Made by a program: the position numbers and the translations under genes. A DNA stretch of 64,000 nucleotides, from positions 7,649,501 to 7,713,500 of the forward strand of contig NZ_CP108393.1 in the NCBI RefSeq assembly GCF_035961655.1, in the 5' to 3' direction. Positions 33,369-42,168 of this stretch are shown here, piece after piece. How positions within the stretch are numbered: the first letter of the stretch is position 1; every line of letters starts with the position of its first letter. Source of the stretch: Streptomyces sp. NBC_01317. Lineage in GTDB: Bacteria > Actinomycetota > Actinomycetes > Streptomycetales > Streptomycetaceae. The notes under the pieces are model-generated. The model ran no database searches, was not told where the DNA came from, and saw only the letters and a list, made by a program, of their open reading frames with translations.

Positions 33369-36300
33369 GTGACCTACGGCTATCGCGTCCTCGGCGCCAC
33401 CCGGGCCCTGCGTCCCGACGGGACGGAGGTACGGCTCAGCGGGGCACGGCTGCGCGCGCTGCTCGCCGCCCTCGCCGGGGCCGGCGGGCGTGCGGTCGGC
33501 ACCGGGGAGCTGGTCGCCCAGGTGTGGGGCGAGGACGAGGAGCCGCCCGCCGACGCGGTGGGCGCGCTGCAAGCCCTGGTCGGGCGGCTCAGGCGGGCCC
33601 TGGGCGGCGAGGCCGTGGCCTCCGCGCCGGGCGGCTACCGGCTTGTCGCGGGGCGCGACAGCATCGACCTCTTCCGCTTCGAGCGGCTGGCCGCCGACGG
33701 TGCCGCCGCCCTGCGCGAGGGCGACCCCGAGCGCGCTCTGGCGCTGCTGGACGAGGGCCTCGCACTCTGGGACGGACCCGCCCTCGCGGACCTCCCGGGG
33801 CGTGCGGCCGACCCCCTGGCCGTACGGGCCGAACAGCGCCGCGCCGCGGCCCGCCGCGACCGGCTGGCCGCCGAGGTGGCTCGGGGAAGGCCGGAGCGGG
33901 CACTGGCCGGTCTCGCGGCCCTCGCCGCCGGGGCGCCGCTGGACGAGCCCCTGCACGCCCTGCGGATCCGGGCCCTGCGCGCGGCGGGCCGTCCCGCCGA
34001 GGCGCTCCAGGCGTACGAGGAGGTACGGACCGTCCTGGCCACCCGCCTCGGCACCGACCCGGGCCCCGAACTACGCTCCCTGCACACCGAGTTGCTGACA
34101 GGCGCCGCACCCCCGAGCCCCACTCCCCGCACCACCCAGGTCGGCAACCTACGGGCCGGACTCACCTCATTCCTCGGCCGGGAAGCCGAACTAGCCGCCC
34201 TCGAAACCGAGTTGTCCACCGCGCGACTGATCACCCTGATTGGCGCGGGCGGCGCGGGCAAGACCCGCCTGTCCCTGGAGGCGGCCCGAGCGGCCGCCAC
34301 CCGAGCGCGGCCCGCCGTGGTGCCGCACGGCGACAGGCTTCACGCGGGCCGGCCCGGCGGGACGCGGGCCGGCAAGGCGCGGGCCGACGTGCCGTGGGCC
34401 GAAGGCGGCAGGCCTGACGGTGGTGGGCCCGGCGTGATGCGGGCCGGCAAGGCGTCGCCCAACGGTGGCGAGCGCGATGCGGTAGGGCCCGTCGGTGGTG
34501 GGCCTCACGGCGGTGGGCCCGATGGGACGCGGGCCAGTGAGGCGTGGCCCGGCGGCGGCCAGCCGGAGGTGGCCTGGCCCGACACTGGGCGGCCCGAGGG
34601 TAGCGAGTCCGGGGACGGCCGGCCCGAGGGTGGCAAGCCTGGGGACGGCCGGCCCGGCGGGGCGTGGGACGAGAAGGCGTCGTCCGACAGCGGTAGGCCG
34701 GACGGGACACGGGCCGGCAGGGTGTGGCCCGGGGGCGGGCAGCCGGACGTGGCATGGGACGAGCAGGCGTCGCCCGGCGGAGGCAGGCCCGGCGGGACAC
34801 GGGCCGGCAGGGTGTGGCCCAAGGACGGCCAGCCGGACGTGGCATGGGACGAGAAGGCATCGCCCGATGGCGGTGGGCCCGGCGGGTCGTGGACCGGCAG
34901 GGTGTGGCCCGAGGGTGGTCGGCCCGGAGTGGCGTGGGCCGGGGGCGGCCGGCCTGAGGTGGCGTCGCTCGGCGGCGGCCGGACCGAGGGGTGGCGGGCC
35001 GAGGGTGGACGGCCCGGCGGGGCGGTGGGTGGAGACGCGTGGCCCGACGGGGTGTGGGTCGTTGAGTTGGCGCCCGTGCGGGAGGCCTCGGCCGTGTCTG
35101 AGGCGGTGCTTACCGTCCTGGGTGCCCGTGAAACCGTCGTGCAGGGGTCGCCCGGGGTACGGGGCACGGCCGCAGGGGCGCCCCCGGTGGACCCCCTCGA
35201 CCAGCTCGCCGAGCACTGCGGGCAGCGCCGCATGCTCCTCCTGCTGGACAACTGCGAGCACGTGATCGGCGCCGCCGCCGAACTGGTCGAGGCCCTCCTC
35301 ACCCGCTGCCCCGGCGTCACCGTCCTCGCCACCAGCCGCGAACCGCTCGGCGTGCCGGGGGAGTCCGTACGCCCCGTGGAGCCGCTGCCCCAGGACGTCG
35401 CCCTGCGGCTCCTCGCCGAGCGCGGCGCCGCCGGCCGCCCCGGCTTCCGTATCACCGACGACCCTGACGCCTGCGCCGAGATCTGCCGCAGGCTCGACGG
35501 CCTCCCGCTCGCCCTCGAACTGGCCGCCGCCCGCCTGCGCGTGCTCGGCCCCCGGCAGATCGCCGACCGCCTGGACGACCGCTTCCGCCTGCTCGGCACC
35601 GGCAGCGGCAGCAGGACCGTCCTGCCCCGGCAGCAGACCCTGCGGGCCGTCGTCGACTGGTCCTGGGACCTGCTCGCCGAGGACGAGCGGGCGGTCCTGC
35701 GCCGCCTCTCCGTCTTCTCCGGCGGCTGCGCCCTCGCCGAGGCCGAGACGGTCTGCGACACCCCCGACACGCTGTCCCTGCTGGCCTCCCTCGTGGACAA
35801 GTCCCTCGTCGTCGCCGACCCCGAAGGCGCCGCCGGCATGCGCTACCGCCTCCTGGAGACCGTCGGCGGATACGCCGCCGAACGCCTCGCCGAGTCGGGC
35901 GAGCGGGCGGCCGTCGAACGCCGCCACCTCGCCGCGTACCGCGAACTGGTCCGCGTCGGGGACCCGGAGCTGCGCGGCCACGGGCAGACCCACTGGCTCG
36001 GTGTCTTCGAGCGCGAGCACGACAACGTACGGGCCGCGTTGCGCACCGCCGTGGACCACAAGGAGGAGCAGGAGGCGCTCTGCCTCGTCCTCGCCATGAG
36101 CTGGTTCTGGCAGCTGCGCAACCACCGTGCCGACGCCCTCGCCTGGTCCTCCGCCGTTGCCGCCCTCGGCCCCGACCCGTTCGAGGAGCCCGTACGGCCC
36201 GCCGTACCGCTGACCGAGCCGTGCACGGCCCTGCCCCCGCCCTGGTCGGAGGACCAACTGTGGGAAGCCCGCCGGGGGATACGGCTGATCCTCCTCGCGG

Positions 36301-37409
36301 GCTCCGACGACGGCTCGTTCACCGCCGACCGGCCCGGCACCCGGTCACGGCTGCGCGCGATCGTGTCGGCCTACGGCCCCGGGCTGCCGCAGAACTGCCG
36401 CCAGCCCGGCACCACCTGGTTCTTCGCCCGGCTGATGACGGGAGACCTCCCCGGCATCACGGAGACGATGGAGGAACTGGTCCTGGCCTCCCGGACCCAG
36501 GGCGACAGCTGGCATCTCGGCCTGGCCCTGATGCTGCGCGCGAAACTCCTCAACGACCGTACGGAGGGGCTGATCCGCTCCGGCCTCGACGCCGACGAGG
36601 CCCTGGCCCTCTTCGAACGGGCCGGCGACCTGTACGCCATCGCCGAATCGCTGTCGGCCCGCGCCGAGACCCACGAACGCCAGGGCCGGTACGAGGAAGC
36701 CGCCGCCGACCTCCAACGCGCGATGGAATGCTGCGCACGGATCGGGGCCCACGCCCAGATCCCCCTGTTCAAGGCGCGGTTGGCCTCCGTAGGGCTCGAC
36801 GCGGCCGACGCCGCCGGTGACCAGGACGCGGAGCGGCGCGCCGAGGAGCTGCTGGTCGAAGCGGTCGAGGAGAACGCGGTGCACTTCGGCCAGACCGCCG
36901 GAACGTCCCGGCTGCTGCTGGCCAGACGCTACGGACGCACCGGACGTACAGACCTCGCACGTGCGCAGCTGCACACCCTGGAGGGCGAGAACCCGTACGC
37001 CGGCCGGGCCCTCTTCGGTGGCATGGTCGCGGGTCTGCACGGCTGGCTGGACTGTCTGGAAGGGGAGTTCGACCGCGCCCTGGACCATCTGCGGCTGGCT
37101 GTCGAGCGCTTCGACCGGCTGGTGTTCCTGGTCGCTCCGCACCTGATCGTCAGTCAACTCCCCAGCGCGGCCTGGGCCAAGGCACGGCTGGGTGAGCCGG
37201 AGGCCGGTGCGCGGCTGCTGGGCGCCCACGCACGCCACACCGAACTGCCGGAAGGCATCGGACTGCACCCCTTCCCGCCGGCCTCCGACACCGAGATCCA
37301 GGAGCACGCGGAGGCAGTCGTACGCGCGGCACTGGACGGTCCGGCCTACATCCGCGCCCACGCCGAGGGCCGCGACCTCACCGTGGTGGAGGCCGCAGCC
37401 CTCATCTGA
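33369..37409 (+). CDS. AfsR/SARP-type giant regulator with repeat-expanded NB-ARC domain
   Basis: 1346 residues from GTG at 33369. Domains in order: OmpR/PhoB winged helix (about 1-90, VRLSGARLRALLAALAGAGGRAVGTGELVAQVWG), bacterial transcriptional activation domain (about 95-240, RALLALLDEG...PGPELRSLHTELL), NB-ARC ATPase with Walker A GAGGAGKT at 292-299 and Walker B MLLLLDNCEHV, then TPR-like repeats. Family members activate secondary metabolism clusters. About 240 residues of Gly/Pro/Trp/Asp-rich repeats (315-557) separate Walker A from the DGVWVVELAPV strand that normally follows it by about 20 residues. The reading frame stays open. Target genes unknown. Confidence 0.9.
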   Translation: MTYGYRVLGATRALRPDGTEVRLSGARLRALLAALAGAGGRAVGTGELVAQVWGEDEEPPADAVGALQALVGRLRRALGGEAVASAPGGYRLVAGRDSIDLFRFERLAADGAAALREGDPERALALLDEGLALWDGPALADLPGRAADPLAVRAEQRRAAARRDRLAAEVARGRPERALAGLAALAAGAPLDEPLHALRIRALRAAGRPAEALQAYEEVRTVLATRLGTDPGPELRSLHTELLTGAAPPSPTPRTTQVGNLRAGLTSFLGREAELAALETELSTARLITLIGAGGAGKTRLSLEAARAAATRARPAVVPHGDRLHAGRPGGTRAGKARADVPWAEGGRPDGGGPGVMRAGKASPNGGERDAVGPVGGGPHGGGPDGTRASEAWPGGGQPEVAWPDTGRPEGSESGDGRPEGGKPGDGRPGGAWDEKASSDSGRPDGTRAGRVWPGGGQPDVAWDEQASPGGGRPGGTRAGRVWPKDGQPDVAWDEKASPDGGGPGGSWTGRVWPEGGRPGVAWAGGGRPEVASLGGGRTEGWRAEGGRPGGAVGGDAWPDGVWVVELAPVREASAVSEAVLTVLGARETVVQGSPGVRGTAAGAPPVDPLDQLAEHCGQRRMLLLLDNCEHVIGAAAELVEALLTRCPGVTVLATSREPLGVPGESVRPVEPLPQDVALRLLAERGAAGRPGFRITDDPDACAEICRRLDGLPLALELAAARLRVLGPRQIADRLDDRFRLLGTGSGSRTVLPRQQTLRAVVDWSWDLLAEDERAVLRRLSVFSGGCALAEAETVCDTPDTLSLLASLVDKSLVVADPEGAAGMRYRLLETVGGYAAERLAESGERAAVERRHLAAYRELVRVGDPELRGHGQTHWLGVFEREHDNVRAALRTAVDHKEEQEALCLVLAMSWFWQLRNHRADALAWSSAVAALGPDPFEEPVRPAVPLTEPCTALPPPWSEDQLWEARRGIRLILLAGSDDGSFTADRPGTRSRLRAIVSAYGPGLPQNCRQPGTTWFFARLMTGDLPGITETMEELVLASRTQGDSWHLGLALMLRAKLLNDRTEGLIRSGLDADEALALFERAGDLYAIAESLSARAETHERQGRYEEAAADLQRAMECCARIGAHAQIPLFKARLASVGLDAADAAGDQDAERRAEELLVEAVEENAVHFGQTAGTSRLLLARRYGRTGRTDLARAQLHTLEGENPYAGRALFGGMVAGLHGWLDCLEGEFDRALDHLRLAVERFDRLVFLVAPHLIVSQLPSAAWAKARLGEPEAGARLLGAHARHTELPEGIGLHPFPPASDTEIQEHAEAVVRAALDGPAYIRAHAEGRDLTVVEAAALI
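34311..35040 (+). repeat. In-frame repeat insertion within the SARP ATPase domain (90-bp period)
   Basis: Imperfect tandem repeats; the clearest copies start with GGGACACGGGCCGGCAGGG at 34704 and 34794, and a diverged copy at 34884, exactly 90 bases apart. Each 30-residue unit is two 15-residue halves of the type GGRPGGTRAGRVWPx and GGQPDVAWDEKASP. Less regular copies extend leftward to about 34330. All indels keep the frame. Confidence 0.85.
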
Positions 37410-37436
37410 AGTGACGCAGTTCGAGCTGACGTTCCG

Positions 37437-38426
37437 TCAGGAGTTCGCCGGTTTCCGCGACATGGAGGGCTCGGCGGCGATCCCAGCATCCGCCAGCCGC
37501 TCGCGCGCCTCGGCGAGATCCGCCTCCGTCGGGTCGTCGTCCTGCGAGAGGCTGCGCCGCCAGTACCCGGTGAAGCCGACCGCCCGCCGGTCGAACCCGC
37601 GCTCCTCGACCAGATGGCGCCGCAGCGCCCGTACGGCACCGGCCTCACCGCCGAGCCAGCCGTGCACCGAGCCCTCCGGGAAGACCGCGTCACGCACCGC
37701 CCGTACCAGCGGCCCCTGCGGCCCGGACGGCGCCCGGCCGCGATGCAGCCAGTGCACGGTCACGTCACCCGCCGTCCCGAACCGCTGCTCCTCCGCCGCG
37801 TCCACGACCTCGGCGAAGACCACCGCGCGGGCCCCGGCGGGCAGCGCCTCCACGATCGTGCCGATCGCGGGGAGCGCCGTTTCGTCCCCGGCCAGCAGCA
37901 TCCAGTCCGTCGTCCCCAGCGGCACGGGCGTCGCGAAGTACGCCGAGGGGCCGAACATCCCGAGCACGTCGCCCGGGGCGGCCGACCGCGCCCACCGCGT
38001 CGCGGGACCGGCCTCCCCGGCCCCGCTCCCGCCCTTGGTCCCACCCCCGTCGCCACCGTTCCCGTGCAGCACAAAATCGACACAGACCGTGCCCAGGACC
38101 GGGTCGTGCGAGCGGATCGTGTAGCTGCGCGCCCAGGGCCGCTCGGCCTCCGGGATCGCCTGGAGGGCCCCGTACCACCGCATCACGTCCTGCTCCGGGC
38201 CCGCCGCCCCGCTCGCGGGCAGCCGGGGGACCCGCTGCCCGGCCCTCGGGAAGTACAGCTTCACCTGCTGGTCGGGGCCGGCGAGGGCGAAATCTCCGAG
38301 GTCGGGGCCGCCGAAGGTGACCCGGACCATGTGCGGGGAGAGCCGTACGACACCGGTGACCTGGACGGTCCGTACGGGCAGCGCCCGGGGCGCGGCGGCG
38401 GGCGGCCTGTCTGCGTTCTCTGTCAT
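37437..38426 (-). CDS. Siderophore-interacting protein (ViuB/YqjH-type FAD ferric reductase)
   Basis: 329 residues from ATG at 38426 (MTENADRPP). The FAD-binding half contains RVTFGGPDLGDFALAGPDQQVKLYFPR and RSYTIRSHDP (the R-x-Y-T flavin motif). The second half has LLAGDETALPAIGTIVEALPAG and VHGWLGGEAGAVRALRRHLVEERGFDRRAVGFTGYWRRS, the NAD(P)H-side region of the SIP family. It should reduce ferric siderophores in the cytoplasm to release iron. A Gly-rich insert (GNGGDGGGTKGGSGAGE) is low-complexity. Followed upstream by an iron-siderophore binding protein gene on the same strand, 92 bases away. Confidence 0.9.
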   Translation of the reverse strand: MTENADRPPAAAPRALPVRTVQVTGVVRLSPHMVRVTFGGPDLGDFALAGPDQQVKLYFPRAGQRVPRLPASGAAGPEQDVMRWYGALQAIPEAERPWARSYTIRSHDPVLGTVCVDFVLHGNGGDGGGTKGGSGAGEAGPATRWARSAAPGDVLGMFGPSAYFATPVPLGTTDWMLLAGDETALPAIGTIVEALPAGARAVVFAEVVDAAEEQRFGTAGDVTVHWLHRGRAPSGPQGPLVRAVRDAVFPEGSVHGWLGGEAGAVRALRRHLVEERGFDRRAVGFTGYWRRSLSQDDDPTEADLAEARERLADAGIAAEPSMSRKPANS

Positions 38427-38517
38427 ACGGGCCACGCTGGCAGCCCGCGCCGACACGCCCCCGACAGCCCGCCGACACCGGGCCGGTGCCCGCGGTGACC
38501 CCGGTGCGCCCCCGCGG

Positions 38518-39378
38518 CTACAGCGCGGCCGCGACCGCGTCGAGGAACCGCGCGTGCGCGCGGTGGCTGCACGGCGCTTCCGGGTTCCACGCCACGATCC
38601 GCGCCCGCTCCTCCAGGGCGAGCCAGGCGGGGTTGGACCGCAGGCTCTCGCGCGGCGCCGCGTTCACCCGTACGTCGACCAGGACGACATCCGGCTCCAG
38701 GGCGGCCGCCTCCGCCCACTCGACCGTGCGCCAGTTGGTCCCCGCGCCCTCCGCCGGGTCGATCAGCGACACACCCAGCTCGGTGAGGTCGCGCAGGTCG
38801 GGCCAGGTCAACGGCCTTGCCAGGTAGGCCGTTTCGGGTCCCGCCGCGGACAGGGCCAGCACCCGGGGGCTGTCGGCCCGGCCCGTCAGCGTACGTACGG
38901 CGGCCTCCGCGCGCGCCAACTCCGCCTCGGCGGGCCCGTGCGGAGCGCGCAGCGCGCGGGCCAGTTCCGTGAACCGGTCCCTGATCCCGCCGAGGGAGCG
39001 GTCCTTGCCCACGTCGAGGACCACCACCGGGACCTGTTCCTCCAGGTGTTTGGCCGCCTCGGGGTCGATGCCGTACACCTGCCCGCCCCCGTAGCTGACG
39101 GCGACCACCAGATCGGGCTCCGCCGCGACGAGCGCGTCCAGGTCGACGGCGCTGCCCGCGCCGAAGGAGACCAGCCCGGCGAGCGGCAGGTCGCCCGCCT
39201 TCGCGGGATCGGGCGCCCCGCCGTCGTGATGGGAGCCGAAGATGCCCAGCGGACGCAGCCCGTGGTCCCACAGCGTCGCGCCCGCCTGTATGTACGCGGC
39301 CACCCGCGCGGGGTGACCGGGCGTCACGGTCAGGTGGCCACGGTCGTCCGTGAACTCCCAGCTGTTGCTCGAGTCCAT
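38518..39378 (-). CDS. Iron-siderophore ABC-type substrate-binding protein without signal peptide
   Basis: 286 residues from ATG at 39378 (MDSSNSWEFTDDRGHLTV) with GAGGCGAGG upstream. The fold markers of FepB-like binding proteins are present: ARVAAYIQAGATLWDHGLRPLGIFG, LDALVAAEPDLVVAVSYGGG, ALRAPHGPAEAELARAEAAVRTL, WTEAAALEPDVVLVDVR-like helix and NPAWLALEERARIVAWNPE. There is no hydrophobic signal or lipobox in this or the longer 39468 version, which is unusual for an importer component. A cytosolic carrier for ferric siderophore next to the reductase is one reading; a lost signal is another. Confidence 0.82.
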   Translation of the reverse strand: MDSSNSWEFTDDRGHLTVTPGHPARVAAYIQAGATLWDHGLRPLGIFGSHHDGGAPDPAKAGDLPLAGLVSFGAGSAVDLDALVAAEPDLVVAVSYGGGQVYGIDPEAAKHLEEQVPVVVLDVGKDRSLGGIRDRFTELARALRAPHGPAEAELARAEAAVRTLTGRADSPRVLALSAAGPETAYLARPLTWPDLRDLTELGVSLIDPAEGAGTNWRTVEWAEAAALEPDVVLVDVRVNAAPRESLRSNPAWLALEERARIVAWNPEAPCSHRAHARFLDAVAAAL

Positions 39379-39652
39379 GCCTCGCCTCGTTCCGCTCGTG
39401 TCGGTGCGATGTCCGGTACAGGACGTCCGTACGGATGTGTGTGCGGTCGCCACCCACTCTCTGCCCATCCGGGGGCCCGCGGACTCCCACCGGGCCCGCC
39501 CAGGTCATGGCCCCGGTCACGTTCCCGGCGGCCACGGGCCCGCTCCGGCGTCCGGCGGCCCCCGCGCTCCATGAGGGAGAATGCCTGTTCGGGAGGCCGA
39601 AGGAGCAGCCGCCGCCCGTACGCCCGCCGACCCGTCCCCAGGGAGCGTTCCG

Positions 39653-40138
39653 ATGAAACCCGCCGCTCATGTCCGCAAGACCGCCCTGCCCGGCGTCGGC
39701 ACCCGCTACGACCTCAACACCGAGGCGGGCGCGCACCTTTCGGTCGTCGTGCACCAGGACGGCCGGCGCATCATCTCCTTCCACGACCCGGAGGACGACG
39801 ACGCCTGCAAGGACGCGGCGGCCCTCGCGCCGTCCGAGGCGACCGCGCTGTCCGCCCTCCTGACGCCCGACCCGGTCGCCCACCTCCACCAGCACCTGGA
39901 GATCGACCTGGTCACGGAGCACATCCCGGTCGGCAAGAGGTCCCCGTACGCGGGCCGCACCCTCGGCGCCACCCAGGCCCGCACCCGTACCGGCGCGTCG
40001 ATCGTCGCCGTCCTGCGCCGAACCGACGCCTTCCCCTCACCCGCCCCGGACTTCCGCTTCGCCCTCGGCGACACGCTCGTCGTCGTCGGGACACGCGAAG
40101 GCGTCGACGCCGTGGCCGAACTGATCACCGGAGGCTAG
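39653..40138 (+). CDS. KhtT-like regulatory subunit (TrkA-C domain) of a K+/H+ antiporter
   Basis: 161 residues from ATG at 39653, GGGAGCG six bases upstream. N-terminal beta-rich part KTALPGVGTRYDLNTEAGAHLSVVVHQDGRRIISFHDPED, then a RCK_C/TrkA-C domain (DFRFALGDTLVVVGTREGVDAVAELI). KhtT of Bacillus subtilis is the cytoplasmic regulator of the KhtU antiporter, responsive to nucleotides. The antiporter gene follows six bases after the stop, an operon arrangement identical to that pair. The longer in-frame start at 39581 lacks a ribosome site. Confidence 0.85.
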   Translation: MKPAAHVRKTALPGVGTRYDLNTEAGAHLSVVVHQDGRRIISFHDPEDDDACKDAAALAPSEATALSALLTPDPVAHLHQHLEIDLVTEHIPVGKRSPYAGRTLGATQARTRTGASIVAVLRRTDAFPSPAPDFRFALGDTLVVVGTREGVDAVAELITGG

Positions 40139-40144
40139 CCGACT

Positions 40145-41410
40145 GTGCATGACACCACCCCGCTGCTCATCGAACTCGGCTCCATCATCCTGGGGTTGGG
40201 CATCCTCGGCCGGCTCGCCGGACGGATCGGGTTCTCGCCCATCCCGCTCTACCTGCTCGCCGGACTCGCCTTCGGCCACGGCGGTCTGATCCCGCTCGCC
40301 GCGAGCGAGGAGTTCGTCGCCACGGGCGCGGAGATCGGCGTCATCCTGCTGCTGCTCCTGCTGGGACTGGAATACAGCGCCGCGGAACTGGTCACCAACC
40401 TCAAGACCCAGTACCCCTCGGGCATCGTCGACCTGGTCCTGAACGCCGTGCCGGGCGCCGTCGCCGCGCTGCTCCTCGGCTGGGGCCCGGTCGCGGCCGT
40501 CGCGCTGGCCGGGGTCACCTGGATCTCGTCGTCCGGGGTGATCGCCAAGGTCCTCGGTGACCTCGGCAGGCTCGGCAACCGCGAGACCCCCGTCATCCTC
40601 GGCGTGCTGGTCATCGAGGACCTCGCGATGGCCGTCTATCTGCCCCTGCTCACCGCCCTGTTGGCCGGACTGAGCCTCGCGGGCGGCTCCGTCACCCTGC
40701 TGATCTCGCTCGGCACGGTCGGCGCGGTCCTCTATCTGGCCCTGCGCCACGGCCGGTTGATCAGCCGGGCGGTCTCCTCCGACAACCCGGAGATGCTGCT
40801 CCTGGTGGTCCTCGGCCTGACCGTCCTGGTCGCCGGGATCGCCCAGGAACTCCAGGTCTCCGCCGCCGTGGGCGCGTTCCTCGTCGGGATCGCCCTGTCC
40901 GGCGAGGTCGCGAAGGGCGCGCACCACCTGCTGGCACCGCTGCGCGACCTGTTCGCCGCCGTCTTCTTCGTCTTCTTCGGCCTGAACACCGATCCGGCCG
41001 CCATCCCGCCCGTCCTGCTCACGGCCCTTGTCCTGGCGCTCGTCACGACCGCGACGAAGATCGGCACCGGCTGGTACGCGGCGCGGCGCGCCGGGGTGCG
41101 GACGGCGGGCCGCTGGCGCACCGGCGGCACGCTGGTGGCGCGCGGTGAGTTCTCCATCGTCATCGCCGGGCTCGCGGTCGGCGCGGAGCCCCGCATCGGT
41201 CCGCTGGCGACGGCCTACGTCCTCATCCTGGTGATCCTCGGCCCCCTGGCGGCCCGCTGGACGGAACCGCTGGTACGCAGGGTGACCCGGGGGCGCAAGC
41301 CGGGGGACGCGGCGCGGGTGCCGGGGACGGTCCCGGCGCCGGAGGCACCCGGGACACCCGAGGCACCGGGGACGCCGGAGCAGAGCGATGAGGTACGGGG
41401 AGCCGTCTGA
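40145..41410 (+). CDS. CPA2-family K+/H+ antiporter (KhtU-like)
   Basis: 421 residues. GTG at 40145, six bases after the KhtT-like stop. About 12 to 13 hydrophobic spans in the Kef/KhtU pattern: IGFSPIPLYLLAGLAFGHGGL, GVILLLLLLGLEYSA, WISSSGVIAKVLGDLGRLGNRETPVILGVLVIEDLAMAVYLPL with the ion-site Asp, and LRDLFAAVFFVFFGLNTDPA. Exchanges K+ for H+ across the membrane. A polar C-terminal tail with PEAPGTPEAPGTPE repeats replaces a cytoplasmic RCK domain, consistent with the regulator being a separate protein. Confidence 0.9.
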   Translation: MHDTTPLLIELGSIILGLGILGRLAGRIGFSPIPLYLLAGLAFGHGGLIPLAASEEFVATGAEIGVILLLLLLGLEYSAAELVTNLKTQYPSGIVDLVLNAVPGAVAALLLGWGPVAAVALAGVTWISSSGVIAKVLGDLGRLGNRETPVILGVLVIEDLAMAVYLPLLTALLAGLSLAGGSVTLLISLGTVGAVLYLALRHGRLISRAVSSDNPEMLLLVVLGLTVLVAGIAQELQVSAAVGAFLVGIALSGEVAKGAHHLLAPLRDLFAAVFFVFFGLNTDPAAIPPVLLTALVLALVTTATKIGTGWYAARRAGVRTAGRWRTGGTLVARGEFSIVIAGLAVGAEPRIGPLATAYVLILVILGPLAARWTEPLVRRVTRGRKPGDAARVPGTVPAPEAPGTPEAPGTPEQSDEVRGAV

Positions 41411-41449
41411 GGGCCCCCGTACCCCACCGCGTCACATCCGCACCCGTTC

Positions 41450-42025
41450 TCAGACCCCGACGCCGAAGTCCGACGCGATCCCGGCGAGGCCGCTGGCGTA
41501 CCCCTGGCCGACCGCGCGGAACTTCCACTCCGCGCCGTTGCGGTACAACTCACCGAAGATCATGGCGGTTTCGGTGGCCGCGTCCTCGCTGAGGTCGTAG
41601 CGGGCCAGCTCCGCGCCGCCCGCCTGGTTGACCACCCGGATGAACGCGTTACGGACCTGGCCGAAGCTCTGCCCGCGGTTCTCGGCGTCATGGATCGACA
41701 CCGGGAAGACGATCTTGGTGACGTCGGCGGGCACGGCCGCCAGATTCACCTTGATGGCCTCGTCGTCGCCCTCGCCCTCACCGGTGAGGTTGTCCCCGGT
41801 GTGCTCCACGGACCCGTCGGGGCTGGTGAGGTTGTTGTAGAAGACGAACTGCTGGTCCGAGCCGACCTTGCCGGAGTCGCCGACCAGAATGGCGCTCGCG
41901 TCCAGGTCGTAGTCGGTGCCGGTGGTCGTCCGAACGTCCCAGCCGAGGCCGACCAGGACGGCTGTCAGCCCCGGTGCCTCCTTGCTGAGCGAGACATTGC
42001 CGCCTTTGGACAGGGAAACTCCCAC
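41450..42025 (-). CDS. terD: TerD-family protein
   Basis: 191 residues, the usual TerD length. GTG at 42025 follows AGGAGGA by five bases and gives [20 protein letters not shown], the diagnostic start. [26 protein letters not shown] and [21 protein letters not shown] carry the Asp/Glu pairs that bind Ca2+. [27 protein letters not shown] is also typical. TerD proteins are linked to tellurite resistance and stress responses, and in Streptomyces to development. No other ter genes nearby. Converges on the KhtU gene. Confidence 0.93.
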   Translation of the reverse strand: MGVSLSKGGNVSLSKEAPGLTAVLVGLGWDVRTTTGTDYDLDASAILVGDSGKVGSDQQFVFYNNLTSPDGSVEHTGDNLTGEGEGDDEAIKVNLAAVPADVTKIVFPVSIHDAENRGQSFGQVRNAFIRVVNQAGGAELARYDLSEDAATETAMIFGELYRNGAEWKFRAVGQGYASGLAGIASDFGVGV

Positions 42026-42168
42026 GCTGCTCCTCCTGAGCTGTTCCTGAGCCATGTTGGTGCCGTAGCGAAAATCTACAACAGTGTAGAAACATTGGGG
42101 AGCCTCATGCCGGCCCGGGCCGGCCCGATCCGGTAGGCCCGCATCACGTATCGACCACGGCTCACGTA
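42026..42168. promoter_or_regulatory. TerD leader and promoter region
   Basis: 143 bases. Contains the AGGAGGA ribosome site of terD and an AT-rich stretch TACAACAGTGTAGAAA near 42077-42092, unusually AT-rich for this DNA and containing the self-complementary CTACA...TGTAG (42076-42089). This is a plausible promoter/operator for terD reading leftward. Confidence 0.4.

Noticed and set aside
34191..36257. 688-codon minus-strand frame opposite the SARP gene
   Set aside because: Antisense shadow; its repeats only mirror the repeat insertion in the sense gene.
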